A stretch of 64,000 nt of DNA from Colletotrichum lupini (taxonomy: Eukaryota; Ascomycota; Sordariomycetes; Glomerellales; Glomerellaceae): assembly GCF_023278565.1 (NCBI RefSeq), contig NC_064681.1, forward strand, positions 2,232,001 to 2,296,000, in the 5' to 3' direction. The notes beneath the pieces are model-generated. The model had not been told where the DNA came from and ran no database searches. It worked only from the letters and a program-made list of their open reading frames with translations. The translations under genes and the position numbers were made by a program. The stretch's first letter is position 1; every line of letters starts with the position of its first letter. Below, piece after piece: positions 22,912-34,035 of this stretch.

Positions 22912-22968
22912 GCCGCAGCCACACTTGGGGGCAGAATAGCGGGAGCTGCTGGCAGAATATCCTCGCCC
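22912..22968 (-). repeat. Right 57-bp TIR of hAT-type element
   Basis: The exact inverted copy of the left repeat, followed immediately by the second TTAACCTA copy. Confidence 0.95.
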
Positions 22969-22976
22969 TTAACCTA

Positions 22977-25900
22977 AATCCGGAGAGAGCATGCACGTGT
23001 CCACCTAAATTCCCGGCATCTCGATCAGACGGCGGACTTCGCTGCCCGCTACGCACACGCGCGACACGGAATCCGGACAAAGTTCGCCTTCTCCCCTTTC
23101 CACTGAGCCACGTGAACGACTCTATGTCTGTGAGTACCTACGTGGGATCAGATAATCAGGCCATGGAGGCTGTAAAGTGTATCAAGCAGCGTAAGGAAAA
23201 CAGCAGGTCAGAAACGGGCACACGATGCAAGCCGGCCTAAAACCAGGCACGCTGTTTTTTTGATTCTTCTCCCCCCTCTAGCGGGCAGCCGAGGCTAATG
23301 TGGTGTGAAAACCCAACACAGATAGGAACACATCTGTGCTGCGCTGGTCTAGACTCTGATAGCCGCCGCCGTCAACTACCTTTAGTCAAGAAGCAGAGGC
23401 ACAACATTCAAACCCGGGACTGCGGTTCCTAAGCCCCGCGTCCGATGGACTTATCCTAATACCTAGGTAGGTGGGCGCGGTGGGACAGCACAAGTGGTTT
23501 TTGTGATGGTTTCCCAGTGAATCTCTTGGTTCAAACGCCAAAAGCCGTCTCATCGAAGACAGACAAGGAAAAAGGGGGGCCCGAGATGCGTGGATGCCAC
23601 GGCACGTTTAGCTCGTACCCGGAAGAGCGGAAACCTGTCTTTAATCAGTCTATAGGCATGGCCATGGCGTGGACTTCTCCCCCCCTCCAGTAAGCTGTCA
23701 AGCAGCGACGCCGTGGACTACCCTAAGCAGTTCGCCACAGGCTAGACTTTGTTTGTGATTCCATTGTGACACTTGAGCACCACATGGCTTCAAGCCACGA
23801 GCGTGGGAGAAATCTCGTTGTGCGTGTGCGCGCGCGTGTGCGATGTATGTGTTACTCTCGCGATCTCGCGAGGACAAAACGAGGAACGAAAGATGGAAAG
23901 CTTCCCGTCCATTGGTTGGACACCCACAACATCGACGGTGGTATGGAAGGACAGAGAGAAGAAGAAATGTCTGCCCGCCACGTGACAGATGTAGGACAGG
24001 CAGGACGCGGCGCCCAACGGAAAGCCACGACATTCCTCTGTTCGATACCCGCGGGTAGTTGCTGCATCCTTCCAGGACACCGGGGAATGCCCAGAAGCTT
24101 GATACTGCGTATTATCAGCAAAGACGACAACTCTTATGTCTCTATTTACTCTAAAAAAGCTGCTGAGGAGGAAGAAAGGGAGGAGAACAGAGCTAGAATA
24201 GAGACTGGCCGGAACCGGCAGGTAGAAGCGTACATCATAGTACGGCATTGTGCGTCACAACATGGAATACCATCAAAGAATGTTCGGAAATGTAAGACAA
24301 GAACGGGCGCGCGCCAGGCGGAAATTCTGTATCGAAACAAAGCAAACGAAGCCCTTCCCTCCCTTCTCCCCAGCCCAGCCCACCGGCAAACCGTTTGCTT
24401 CATGGCACTTACCTGCGGGAGGTCAGCTTCCGTTGCATAACACACAACACACTCTTGTTTCCCGATAATCAGTTCAAATATAACAAAGTCCCACTGAGCA
24501 GGCTGAAACGAGAAGTTCATCCTAACTTGCGCCTTTCTGACCCGGACGAGGCTGGGGAAAAGGGAGGCGGAAAATCTGAGGCGGGACGATGGACCAACCC
24601 GTCAGCCTTTGGGTGTGCAAATCACCTCTTAGCCAGGCGTTCACATGTCTGCCGGGCTGAGAGCATAATAACCCGTTGTTACAATACAGCAAACAAGCAG
24701 CTCCGCGAGACCGAACATCGATGAGAGGCTGTAATCTCACCAGAGAGATTGGTAGTCAGCATCCCGTCCCGGTAGTTGGGAATGGGGAGTGGGCTCCTGT
24801 TGCCGTTAGCCATGGCCCATGGCTCGGTAGCTTTGCGCGCGCGCAACTTATGGGTTTCTAATTTCCAAAAAGGAATGACAAAACCCTGAGCTGTGGCAGT
24901 AATCCCCTTGGAGAATGGGAGATTTCTTCTGCCCCCCCCCCCCCCCCCCTTAACTTGCCGTGGGATTAAGCTCAACCTTCTAATGGCATTCTAGAACTTG
25001 GATAGAACCTCCCTTGAGCCTTCCCCCTTCCTGACGGGTCCTTGGCGAGGGGACCTGAGGGGGGGCTCGGGAGCCACGTAAATGCGGGTTCTCGGATGAG
25101 ATCATGAGCGCGCGACGAAAAGCCCCTTCTAGCCTTTCTGAATCCCCCCTTCCTTCACCGTCACCCCTAATTGGCAATTTGTGAGGCTTCTTCAATGAAA
25201 CGAAACCCCTTCTGGTCCCCTTCTGGTCCCCGAACGGAACCTAGAGAGCCTAGTAGTATACATGGGTACCGGCAACCAAGTTCAAACAAGTCCTGGGAGA
25301 TGAGGTCGGGCAGTTTAAGGTGGACGAACCCCACGTCTTACAGGCTCTGCCTCTCTCTTTCTGCTAGCGACGCGACGCCCATATATCGGCACTTATGTAC
25401 CGTGTACGGGAGTTCCATTATACCATGGCATGTCAAACTTCCCTTGCCTGTCCAGCCTCGGAGGGAGGCTGTGGATAGTGGAGAGGGTGAGCCCAGATAT
25501 CCGTCGTCGTGTCGTATGACGGAGGGGTGCCGATCGCCTAGAAGCCCGCCGAGAAAGCCGCTGCCCTATCCGTACCCTCCCTTGCCTTGCCTTCGTCTGG
25601 TGTGTCCGTACAGAGGCAGCAGTGATGCGGTGAGACAGAGTGTGTGAGTTCGGTACTTCAAAACCGCAACCCAGAGACGGGACTGTGTGCTACCTATGGG
25701 ATACGCATGGATATTGACATGGGCCATGGGGGTGTGTAACCACCTATGGCTCCGATTGTCACGAACCGGGAGCGGGGACGGACGGGGTTGGAAAAAGGCG
25801 GTGTTGACTGATCCAGGGTCGTAAAGGGAAATAGGTTTCGAACCTTCAGGATCCATGATTGACTGTATCCATTTCGGTTCTGCTCACAGGAAAGAAGCGA

Positions 25901-27184
25901 CGATGGACCCGGTGTCCTGGCAACCTGAGGTGGGTTACGATGTATTCTCTCTATCGGGCGGTAGCGAGGACAACAGCCATTGTCTTGACCTTCTGCAAAA
26001 CTGAGGAGAGCCTATTTTGCCTTTTCATGTCTCTCTTTCGCTGGCCCGGGAGTCTCCCCGACGTGGCAGGGGTAGGGATAAAAAAAAAGTCGTAACTCGT
26101 GGCATCCCAAGACAGAGTTGTTATGCGATGCGATTGTTTGGATGGCATCATTGGCTATCGAGCCGTAAAATGCTCGAGCTTTTCCAAACCATCCTTCTGC
26201 GTGTCTCACTGGCACATGTATATCGCGTACGTAAACCACAACCAATAGGGCACCATGCCGTCGACTTGAAATCCTGAGGTCTGTCATCGTCGTTGTCGCT
26301 AGATTTCATGGACGTCTCTGTTTTCCGAATCCCGTATGGCAAGGGATCAGGCTAGCCATCTCTAGAGTCTGCCTGGGCCGGAGAGGGCGGCACTATTGCA
26401 AACTGCATCCTCCAAGTTTGTTTGCCCCCTTCCCGATCCCAAGCTTACAAGAGGGGGTGGGGGGATTACGGAGTAGACACCGCTATTATCTCCTCAATGC
26501 CGAGGAAAGACGAAGACAGACGCGTGCGCGCGCGCAAGAGTTGTGTGACATAAAATTGTGCGGCTTCGCTCTTCAAGGCCAAGGAGAAGGAATCCGCCGC
26601 CTAAACTACCGATCTCAGGCGTGACAAAGATGGCAAGGGAGCTCCCGGTCCCTTGCCATGTGGCATTGGAGATATTGGTCCCGCGATTTTCCATCGGGGC
26701 TGCAATCTAGCAGCATCCGTGGGCATGCATCATCAAGTACGAGGAAAGCAAGCCGCCTCCGATTTGCCGTTGCCGCACCCTGTCTTTCTTGCTTCCTGCG
26801 CTGCTTCCCTGGTTTCACGCTTGATCGGCCGAGCCGGTAGCCGGTGGCCGACCGCACTGGACCGCGCGAGATTGGCGATAGCTCCCGATGAAGTTGAGCA
26901 TTTCCGCTCTCTTTCAATCTCGTGAAATCCAGTGACTCCAGGCCAAGCCGGTCGGTCGTTCGGTCGTTGGGGGCCGTGCCTGTCATGTTGATATTATAAC
27001 CGCACATGATGAACGATATTCAAGGTAGTTATTCGCCAACCGGACGAGGTCTCGGTGACAGTGATTAACTTTGGGGGAAGACAGGTCGTTGAGAATCGTC
27101 AGCTGCTGGGCCCCCTTGCTCATAGTCAACGTCTCTTCGTCTCAGTAAGCGGCGTCAGCTCTGTGCCTTTTTTACCAGCCCAGC
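22977..27184. other. Gene-poor region
   Basis: About 4.2 kb with no gene I can support. It includes a C18 homopolymer (24932-24949) and a GTGTGCGCGCGCGTGTGCG alternating purine-pyrimidine stretch near 23822-23840. Many open frames of 60-220 codons overlap on both strands without recognisable motifs. The longest, 23766-24440 (+), looks composition-driven. Confidence 0.4.
24932..24949. repeat. C18 homopolymer
   Basis: An uninterrupted run of 18 C, one of a series of G/C homopolymers in this window. Confidence 0.9.
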
Positions 27185-28324
27185 CTACCATGTGCCAGCG
27201 TACCAGCCATACCCCAGGTGTGCCCAACCCCAAATCCTCCTTATGACCAGGGCCCTGGAAACATCGTGTTCGAATTTCCGTGTGGCTTGCCTAGCCACGT
27301 GGCAATCTCCACCTCTGAGACCGAGCCAGCCCGAATATGGCATTGGTTTCTGAATTTTGCCTTTTGCTTCAAGCTTCCCACAGTATACGGAGCGATGTTT
27401 GCTACCGCTAGGCGGGCCAAGAAACGCATCGTACGGTTCGTGCCTGTACTCACTACACCAAAAAAGTAGCATCGCGAGCTGAGTCGACATTCGCGTCGTC
27501 TCAACAGCCACTAGAGGCAGAGTGTGGCAGTTGAAAATGAAATGAGGCGCTCGATCGTGCATGCCATTCAGCCGAGAGGCGAAGACCGGGATAGTTGGGG
27601 CACTTGAACTTTTTGACATCTGCAAGTCGATGGCAGGCTGTCTCGCTTCGGAGAAGCGGGATCGCGCGCTTATCAATAGGATTGTGTTGTGGACAGGGTT
27701 TGTGGTCAATAGGACGAACTGGTTTGACGCCCGATGGGTGAACGGCACCGGTAAGGTAAGCTCTTTGACTTCGATATGCAAGGGCTTGCGCGCAAAGTTT
27801 ACCGTATCATGACTCTTGCCAATATCCGTATAGATGACATTGATATTGGCGTTGTATTGCGTAGGGACTAGCCATGCCGAAAGTTGCAGTAAACGTTTCT
27901 CCTGAGCCGTTGATGAGTCTAATGAACCGAGATGCCGACTAACTCGCAACAGGTCGCACGCTCGGTAGACAATGAAGCTGTACCCGTAGCGTCGTGGACG
28001 CAAAGTGCGGGAGCTCGCCACGCTCTCAGGGTTGACCCCCAACGAATGAACAATGGCAAGAAAAAACCAAGCGTTCGAGATAAGCCTTCCCAACACACGT
28101 GTGGCTGCAGAATGACGGAAGCCACCCCGCATATGGATTGACGGCAGAAACGGGAGAAGAAATTGCAGAGCCCCCTCACGAGATATCCACGTGGATATAA
28201 AGGGGGGGGGGGGGGGGGTGAGCAAACTGACGAGAGGCAGGGCATCTCCAACCGCTGGACACCCATCGTACGATCTCGCGACTCCATCTCGAGTACTTCT
28301 CGCGCCCCCTAGCATGGAATCCAT
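27185..28324 (-). CDS. Unrecognised long open frame
   Basis: An ATG-started frame of 379 codons; the frame is open upstream to 28642 but without another ATG. At this base composition a stop-free run of more than 450 codons is unlikely by chance, so a real or recently lost gene is possible. I recognise no domain. The G17 tract at 28202-28218 is read as a proline run in it (LTPPPPP). The amino acid mix is unusual for a conserved protein: rich in Arg, Ser and His, with no periodic structure. It lies between transposon relics. An unannotated gene, a decayed gene or chance are all possible. Confidence 0.25.
   Translation of the reverse strand: MDSMLGGARSTRDGVARSYDGCPAVGDALPLVSLLTPPPPPFISTWISREGALQFLLPFLPSIHMRGGFRHSAATRVLGRLISNAWFFLAIVHSLGVNPESVASSRTLRPRRYGYSFIVYRACDLLRVSRHLGSLDSSTAQEKRLLQLSAWLVPTQYNANINVIYTDIGKSHDTVNFARKPLHIEVKELTLPVPFTHRASNQFVLLTTNPVHNTILLISARSRFSEARQPAIDLQMSKSSSAPTIPVFASRLNGMHDRAPHFIFNCHTLPLVAVETTRMSTQLAMLLFWCSEYRHEPYDAFLGPPSGSKHRSVYCGKLEAKGKIQKPMPYSGWLGLRGGDCHVARQATRKFEHDVSRALVIRRIWGWAHLGYGWYAGTW
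28202..28218. repeat. G17 homopolymer
   Basis: A run of 17 G on the plus strand, lying within the doubtful minus-strand frame 27185-28324. Confidence 0.9.
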
Positions 28325-28883
28325 TTGGATATGCGCGTGATGCAAAGGAGGAGGTGGGGATTGTTTGATCCAGAGTGATTTATGCGGCCTTCTCCCTGTC
28401 AGTCGCGGGAGATTTTCCTCGACCAGCAACTGCAGCTGCCACACACGCGCGCAGCGTTGCAGCAAGTTGTTACTGCTTTCCCTCGAGTCTGTGGAAATTG
28501 ACGCATTGTGGGGTTTTGCAACGGCCCATGTAAAGTCAACGTAGAACGAATAAGTTGTCGTGCTGGTACTGGGTAGATCAATCAGAAGCAAATAGCTCTC
28601 TATTTTCTTGGGATATTCGATAGTGCTATGACTGAGGAGCACTCAATGATTACTTCGGTGATGAGACGGTCGACGCCCAAGATCGCTAGCCCTGAGCTAG
28701 GCCGTTGAGTCTTTTCTTGCTGTAGGATCAGCCGGACGCACCTGGTGAGCATCAGCCCCGAGCCAGGCCACACGAGGTGTCAAGTTAGGTAGCTTCGCAG
28801 CTACTCCTGTCGGCCCCGCGAAAGATGAGCCGTGTCTTTGATCTGTCTCCTGTTTTCTTTGCTTTTTCCTTCTAGCCTCTAAT
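28325..28883. other. Region between the unknown frame and the AT-rich relic
   Basis: No gene is seen beyond the ATG-less upstream extension of the minus-strand frame. The palindrome GCTAGCCCTGAGCTAGGC lies near 28686-28703. Confidence 0.4.
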
Positions 28884-28897
28884 CGCCAGCGCGTCTC
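28884..28897 (+). repeat. Left copy of 14-bp direct repeat
   Basis: CGCCAGCGCGTCTC, immediately left of the AT-rich block. A GC-rich 14-mer repeated exactly at both edges of an AT block suggests a target-site duplication. Confidence 0.6.
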
Positions 28898-29736
28898 TAA
28901 GTACCTTATTATTAAAAAAAGTTAATTCTTTCTAAGTTATAAGTATAAGAATATAGTTTTAATAAAATAGTATAGTACTTACTTAGTACTTAAATTAAAA
29001 TATAGTTTTAAACTTATTATAAAATTTTTTTTATTACTAATTACTTATTATTAAGGTTTATAAATAGTACTATAGCTTTAATTATAATAACTTTATTTAT
29101 AATAAATAAAAAGTGTAATTATAAGTCCTTTAAAAGCCTCTTTTTAAGAGCTATAAAAACCTCCGAATTAAGTTAAAATACTTATTAAAATATTAATAAC
29201 TAAACTAACCTTATAATAATAATTTTAATAAAAAACTTAATAAATAATATTAAAAACCTCGCTAACGTTAAGTACGATTTATAAAACGTAATAATATAGT
29301 TATAAAATATTATTGATATATTTTATATTAAAAAGGGTATTATTAATATTAATAAAATAAATAGGGCTATATTAATATAATACCTTAGTTTTTTCTTATA
29401 GCTCAAGAATAATTATTTTAAATAATATTAAAAATCTATTAAAAAGCTCTCTTAAATACTTTAGTATATTTATTATTATTTTTATAATAATAAAACTCCT
29501 AGTATTTATATATAAAAATAGGTTACTTATTTTTAAATAATAATATTAACTTATTAATAAGCTATTAAAATTATAATTTTAATAATTTTTTAATAAGGGA
29601 GAGGGTAGAATAAAGGAAAGAATAGGTAATTTATAAAAAGGGTTAAGGTTAAATAGTACGGAATTCGAGGGCAGGGTAGCGTCTATATATACTGCGGCAA
29701 TCCTCTAGTAATGCAAAACGATGGAGTTAAACAGTG
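28898..29736. mobile_element. AT-rich, probably RIP-degraded insertion
   Basis: A block of about 840 bp. From 28905 to about 29670 it is almost pure A/T with TA-rich words like those inside the Fot1-like element; the right 60 bp have ordinary composition. It is bounded by the 14-bp direct repeat CGCCAGCGCGTCTC on both sides. No terminal inverted repeats or LTR could be matched. A target duplication of about 14 bp would fit a LINE-type or other non-LTR insertion, but the block may also be a fragment with a chance repeat. The class is unassigned. Confidence 0.5.
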
Positions 29737-29750
29737 CGCCAGCGCGTCTC
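29737..29750 (+). repeat. Right copy of 14-bp direct repeat
   Basis: CGCCAGCGCGTCTC, in the same orientation as the left copy, 839 bp later. Confidence 0.6.
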
Positions 29751-32700
29751 AGATGCCTCTGAAACGGCTTTCAGCTAATTAGCCACGAGATTTGACACGT
29801 GTTGGGTGAGCGCCACATGGCGCTGCCAGGTTTCTCCACATTTCATCATTCGGGCTCCTGTTGGGAGGAAGCATGTCGAATCGTCGATGCAGACTTCTGG
29901 CTTGATGGTAGGAACTCGTTGAGGCTACATTTCGTTACCGAAAGCCTTCCCCTAAGATGGCGTTCTCGACAGGTATCCGTGTGAAAATGCATCATGGGCT
30001 CGAATGCGGTGCGCTGGTCGGATAGGCGAATCGTGACGAATGTTGCAGAATGTTGATGACTGCGCAATCGTGCTGGCACTGTGTCAGGAATCTCGGTCCG
30101 CAAGCCGCAGTTTGGCAGGTGTCGACTTTTTCTCTACTCCGTATTGAGCTTGGTGCACACTGCCGCGACCCGTAGGGCCTGGGAAAGCGAAATGGGTAGA
30201 GGTATCCGAACCTCACGCTGCGATATTGCTTGAAGATTGGTGTACACAGTAGCGGCCTATCATGGGTAGCTCCCTGGACAGGGAGCACCCCCAGCGAAAT
30301 CTGACCCGTGCTAGCAGCCTTCGACGTGTGAACCTATCTTTGACGCAAAGTCGAGGATTGCGCCCTACCAACGTCTGGTGAATGGATGGCTACAGCGATG
30401 TGTGCTCTTGGCACCGAGGCTCATCTAGCAGTACCGCGACATTGTTCACTGTGGATGAAACGCAAACCCATATCCGTAGGACCGCCCGTTACAGGATCAA
30501 TCAGAGAGACGAGAGAGGGTACGTGTGTATTCTACACACATCCATTGCCCGCGATAATGCGCCGCGAGGGAAGAAACAAGCCGAGATCGATGAGTGGTCT
30601 AGCAACCACCATGCTTTGCAGGTCTAGTTGCCTTTAGCATCTTCAACTTCTGATGGTGTGCTGCGGGCATAACAAAGTTGATCCGTTGCGCCGGGCATCC
30701 GCGGGCTTTCGTTTGATCTGAAATCCGATGTGGATATAGAAAGAGTGTAAGGTTCACGTACTGCAGCAGTGCAGAAGGTTTGGCTGCCCAATCGCTGCCA
30801 GAATTTGGTTCGTGTCCATATCAGGGACAGACGCGGGAGGTCAGCGAGCGAAACGTCAGACGTTTGAAACCGAGAGATAGCAAGGTTGGCTCAAGCGAAG
30901 GTTAGAAGTCTCGGCTTCCCAAAAGGACTGATCGAGCTAGCTAACTGTAAGCAGGACCCATCTTCCTTTTTCGTCATCATTGTGATATTCCACAGCAAGG
31001 TTGCCTGGCTGCCTTCCCCTCCGTTATGGGACTTTGAGAGTTGAGACCCATCCAGCTAGAATCAAACCGCAGTCACCGACCCCTGTATGGCCTGGGGGTG
31101 TTTAGCTCGTGTTTCCACGAAGGCTTCTAGAAGGTTGGACGTTATTGTGCGGAACTCCAAAGTGGACGTCAGCTAGCGGTGCAAGACTGAAAGTATCCTT
31201 CAACCCCACCGACCCCGTTATCACAGAAACGATAGGCCATTTGAATCTTGGAGCGAACCTATCCGTAGCACCCGCTGTCTCTGTGCTGTCAACGCGTGGC
31301 TTGTTGCTACAGGATATGCTGCTAGGTAGCGGGCCGGTAGACAAACAGCCGAGCCAGGTTATAGGCTCAGCAGGGTTTGTACCTGCGTAGGCTGTAGTCG
31401 GCAGAAGAGGTCGCAATGAAACGTGTATGATGATAGCAGCATGGCTGTAATTCGTAGGCTGTAAAAAGCTAGATATCGACCGGTCACTGCCGAAGTTCGA
31501 ATAGCCTGAAGCGCCTCGTTATTGATGTTCCCTTGAGTATCTGCAAGGTGGGAAAGGCCAAAGCTTGCGGCGTGGAATGATAGACACACTGGTCTCCATG
31601 TAGCCTATCATCGCTGATTGGACGAGATTATGGAGTCGAAGATGACATCTGTAGCAAAGCGCTAAGCTGTAGATGAGCCTGAAGAGGCTGCTTGTTGCCT
31701 AGCGTTCCATCCACCCTTTGTTGGTCAATTGCAAAGGTAGACCTGGTTGGCAGCCGGCGTCCGAGTGGGCGTTTTGGGGGATGCACGGCTCCGACTACCA
31801 AGGGGGTAAGGATCGGCGTCCAGGGACCAAGGCACCAAAGCAACTTTGTCGGAAATAACGAACCACGGAGGGCCCATTTGGCAGCTCCTCCATCATTACG
31901 GTGACTCCGAAGTCTACGTGTATGGAGCATTTCCAGGTTGCGTCTGCGGATACCTGAGCACACGCCCATCAGCCAGCTCAGCGTATCCGAGCATGTGTGA
32001 GACTGAGAAAGCGTAGCACCGGGGGAAGGTATCGAATGCGCATGGTCCCGTACGGACCGTTGAGCTGTACGGATAGGCGGGCTCAGTGAGCTTCTCTCTG
32101 GTGTCAAGATAGGGTACCGTGAGGTTGGGTTTGCCAAAGGGGTACCAATAAGAAGGCTGTTATGTTACCCTCCTTTGTCAACAGCAGAGTGCCTGGCGAG
32201 CAAATGTGTTGCAACTTGCACGACCGTGAAGAGTGTTGAAGAAGAAAATGTAGTGCGACATCCGAGATGGATTGCCGAAGAGGATTGCCGATTGAATTGT
32301 GTTTTCTGATATTTTGCGTTTGTCGTGGTTTGTCCTCAGTCTTGTGGCAGTGACTTTTTCGATTGCCGTCAGGTTGTTTCAGGCGCCCTGAATCGCCGAC
32401 GGGGAAAACGCCGCCCTTGTGGTCCAGTGAGGTGGATTCGAGGTGAAGTATTCGTATCGTAAAGAAACAGTAGCTCCCAGATACGACTACTGCATCGCAG
32501 TAACGGTGGAGATGCTCTGACTCCGACAGTCTCTGTCAGTCTTGGTTGACCATGCCAGTGCAGACAAACATTGGATGACGTTGGATGCGTATTGGGCTTC
32601 CCGCACCAGCCCGTTGGGGTGAAGTGAGGGGACGGGTGCGGAAGCCAAAGAAGCATTCGTAGGCTAACGCAAGGTGGTGTATCTTAGGATGCTGTGACGC

Positions 32701-34020
32701 CGTGCTTGGGCAGAATGTCAATGGGCGTAGATGATGGCGCGTGTCGATTGGTAGCGTACACAGTACGACGTTGCCGGTCGGCTGGGGGTGCCAGGGCTTC
32801 CTTCAATCACTCAGCAGGTGAGTTAGAAAGGAAGGTTAGTTACGGGTACCATAGGATGCGCCACGATGGACTCCGGAGTAAGATGATTACTGTGGTATTG
32901 TAAGTATCCGTAGGGGTCCGGGGGAGGGTTGGAGGTGGCGTGGGCGATTTTGGGTTTGGATGTCCTGCATGGTGACGATCAATGAGCGACGAGCATCCCG
33001 ACCTTGAAGCGTCGAGAACGTGGTTGTGTCGAAAATTTGTTACTTGTGGTGAGCCTGAGCCTGCGTATCCATAAGGTATATGGAGTAGCAGCGTTTGGTA
33101 AGTGGGTAAGATGGCAGCCAAAAAGGATGGAAGGGGAAATGAGGGGAGGGGCGGCAGGTGGCAGGATCAGTTCACAGGGCAGGAAGGAGCAGGGGGTGTG
33201 GTGGCTCTGCGTGGCAGCAACGTGACGCCGCCAAAGAAAGACGCTGGCCCATCTGGATCCACTGCGTGGCTGCAGGGAAGGTGCGGGCCCAAAACAGCTT
33301 GGCTTGGTGGGAAGGATCCCTGAGGCCACGCGCCGATCTGTTCGGCCTGATGGTGAGACTTTCCAGGTGCGACCCCATAAGCCCATGCCTCATTGGTGGA
33401 TACCGGGTCTTGTAGTACGGTGCACCTCCGTATGGATAGCCCACCCGTCTCTTTCTACGTACTTTAGTATGCACGACGGCGTAGGTACCTAGTGCAGGTG
33501 ATTTTCCAGTATGTATGTACCTTCCCCGTATACTTACAATTAGGTTGTACCTCAGAACACGCCGCGGACAAGGAACTCGAGGCAATGTCAACCATCGCAT
33601 TGCTTCGAAGGAGTGGGAATAAACGGCGCAGACCCAGCAAATACACTTTCGTTCGCTACACTACTATCGCATGTAGTATTACAGAACCGGGGGAAATTTG
33701 AGGTACATCTGACATGAGGAACGTCAAGCGTCTGGTCACTGGTAGGCGCAGACTAAGGTACCTAAGGAAGTAATGCAGTAAAGTGCCGGTGGGATAAAGT
33801 GCGGAACGTACGGTTTTGTTCCAGATCTTGATCCCAGGTTTTCTTGTAGCTTATGTAATGAGGTGTTCAGGCACGCGCGGGCAGCAGAAATAACCTGGCA
33901 CGCCCGACGCCTGGGAAGGAAAGAAACGGAGGCACAGAGAGACAACGGCGGCCGGCGGACGGGCAGTTGCTCCTGCCTGCCAGGCGTGCCAGGCTGCATT
34001 AAGCTTGTCTCTTCCTTTCC

Positions 34021-34035
34021 TTTTTTTTTTTTTTT
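34021..34035. repeat. T15 homopolymer
   Basis: A run of 15 T within a longer pyrimidine stretch (34010-34070). Confidence 0.9.

Larger units (their letters stand above)
22244..22968. mobile_element. Non-autonomous hAT-type DNA element
   Basis: A 725-bp segment with perfectly matching 57-bp terminal inverted repeats, flanked on both sides by the 8-bp direct repeat TTAACCTA (22236-22243 and 22969-22976). An 8-bp target duplication is characteristic of the hAT superfamily. The interior is too short for a full hAT transposase (usually over 600 aa) but keeps a broken coding-like frame at 22442-22801. An 18-bp tandem motif (CGTCGACTTGAGC...) lies at about 22735-22780. It sits about 490 bp right of the Fot1-like element. 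The perfect TIRs and duplication suggest insertion more recent than that element, or less RIP exposure. Confidence 0.85.

Noticed and set aside
28325..28642. N-terminal extension of the minus-strand frame 27185-28324
   Set aside because: The extension has no ATG; its first codon would be GTG, which is not expected as a nuclear start in a fungus.
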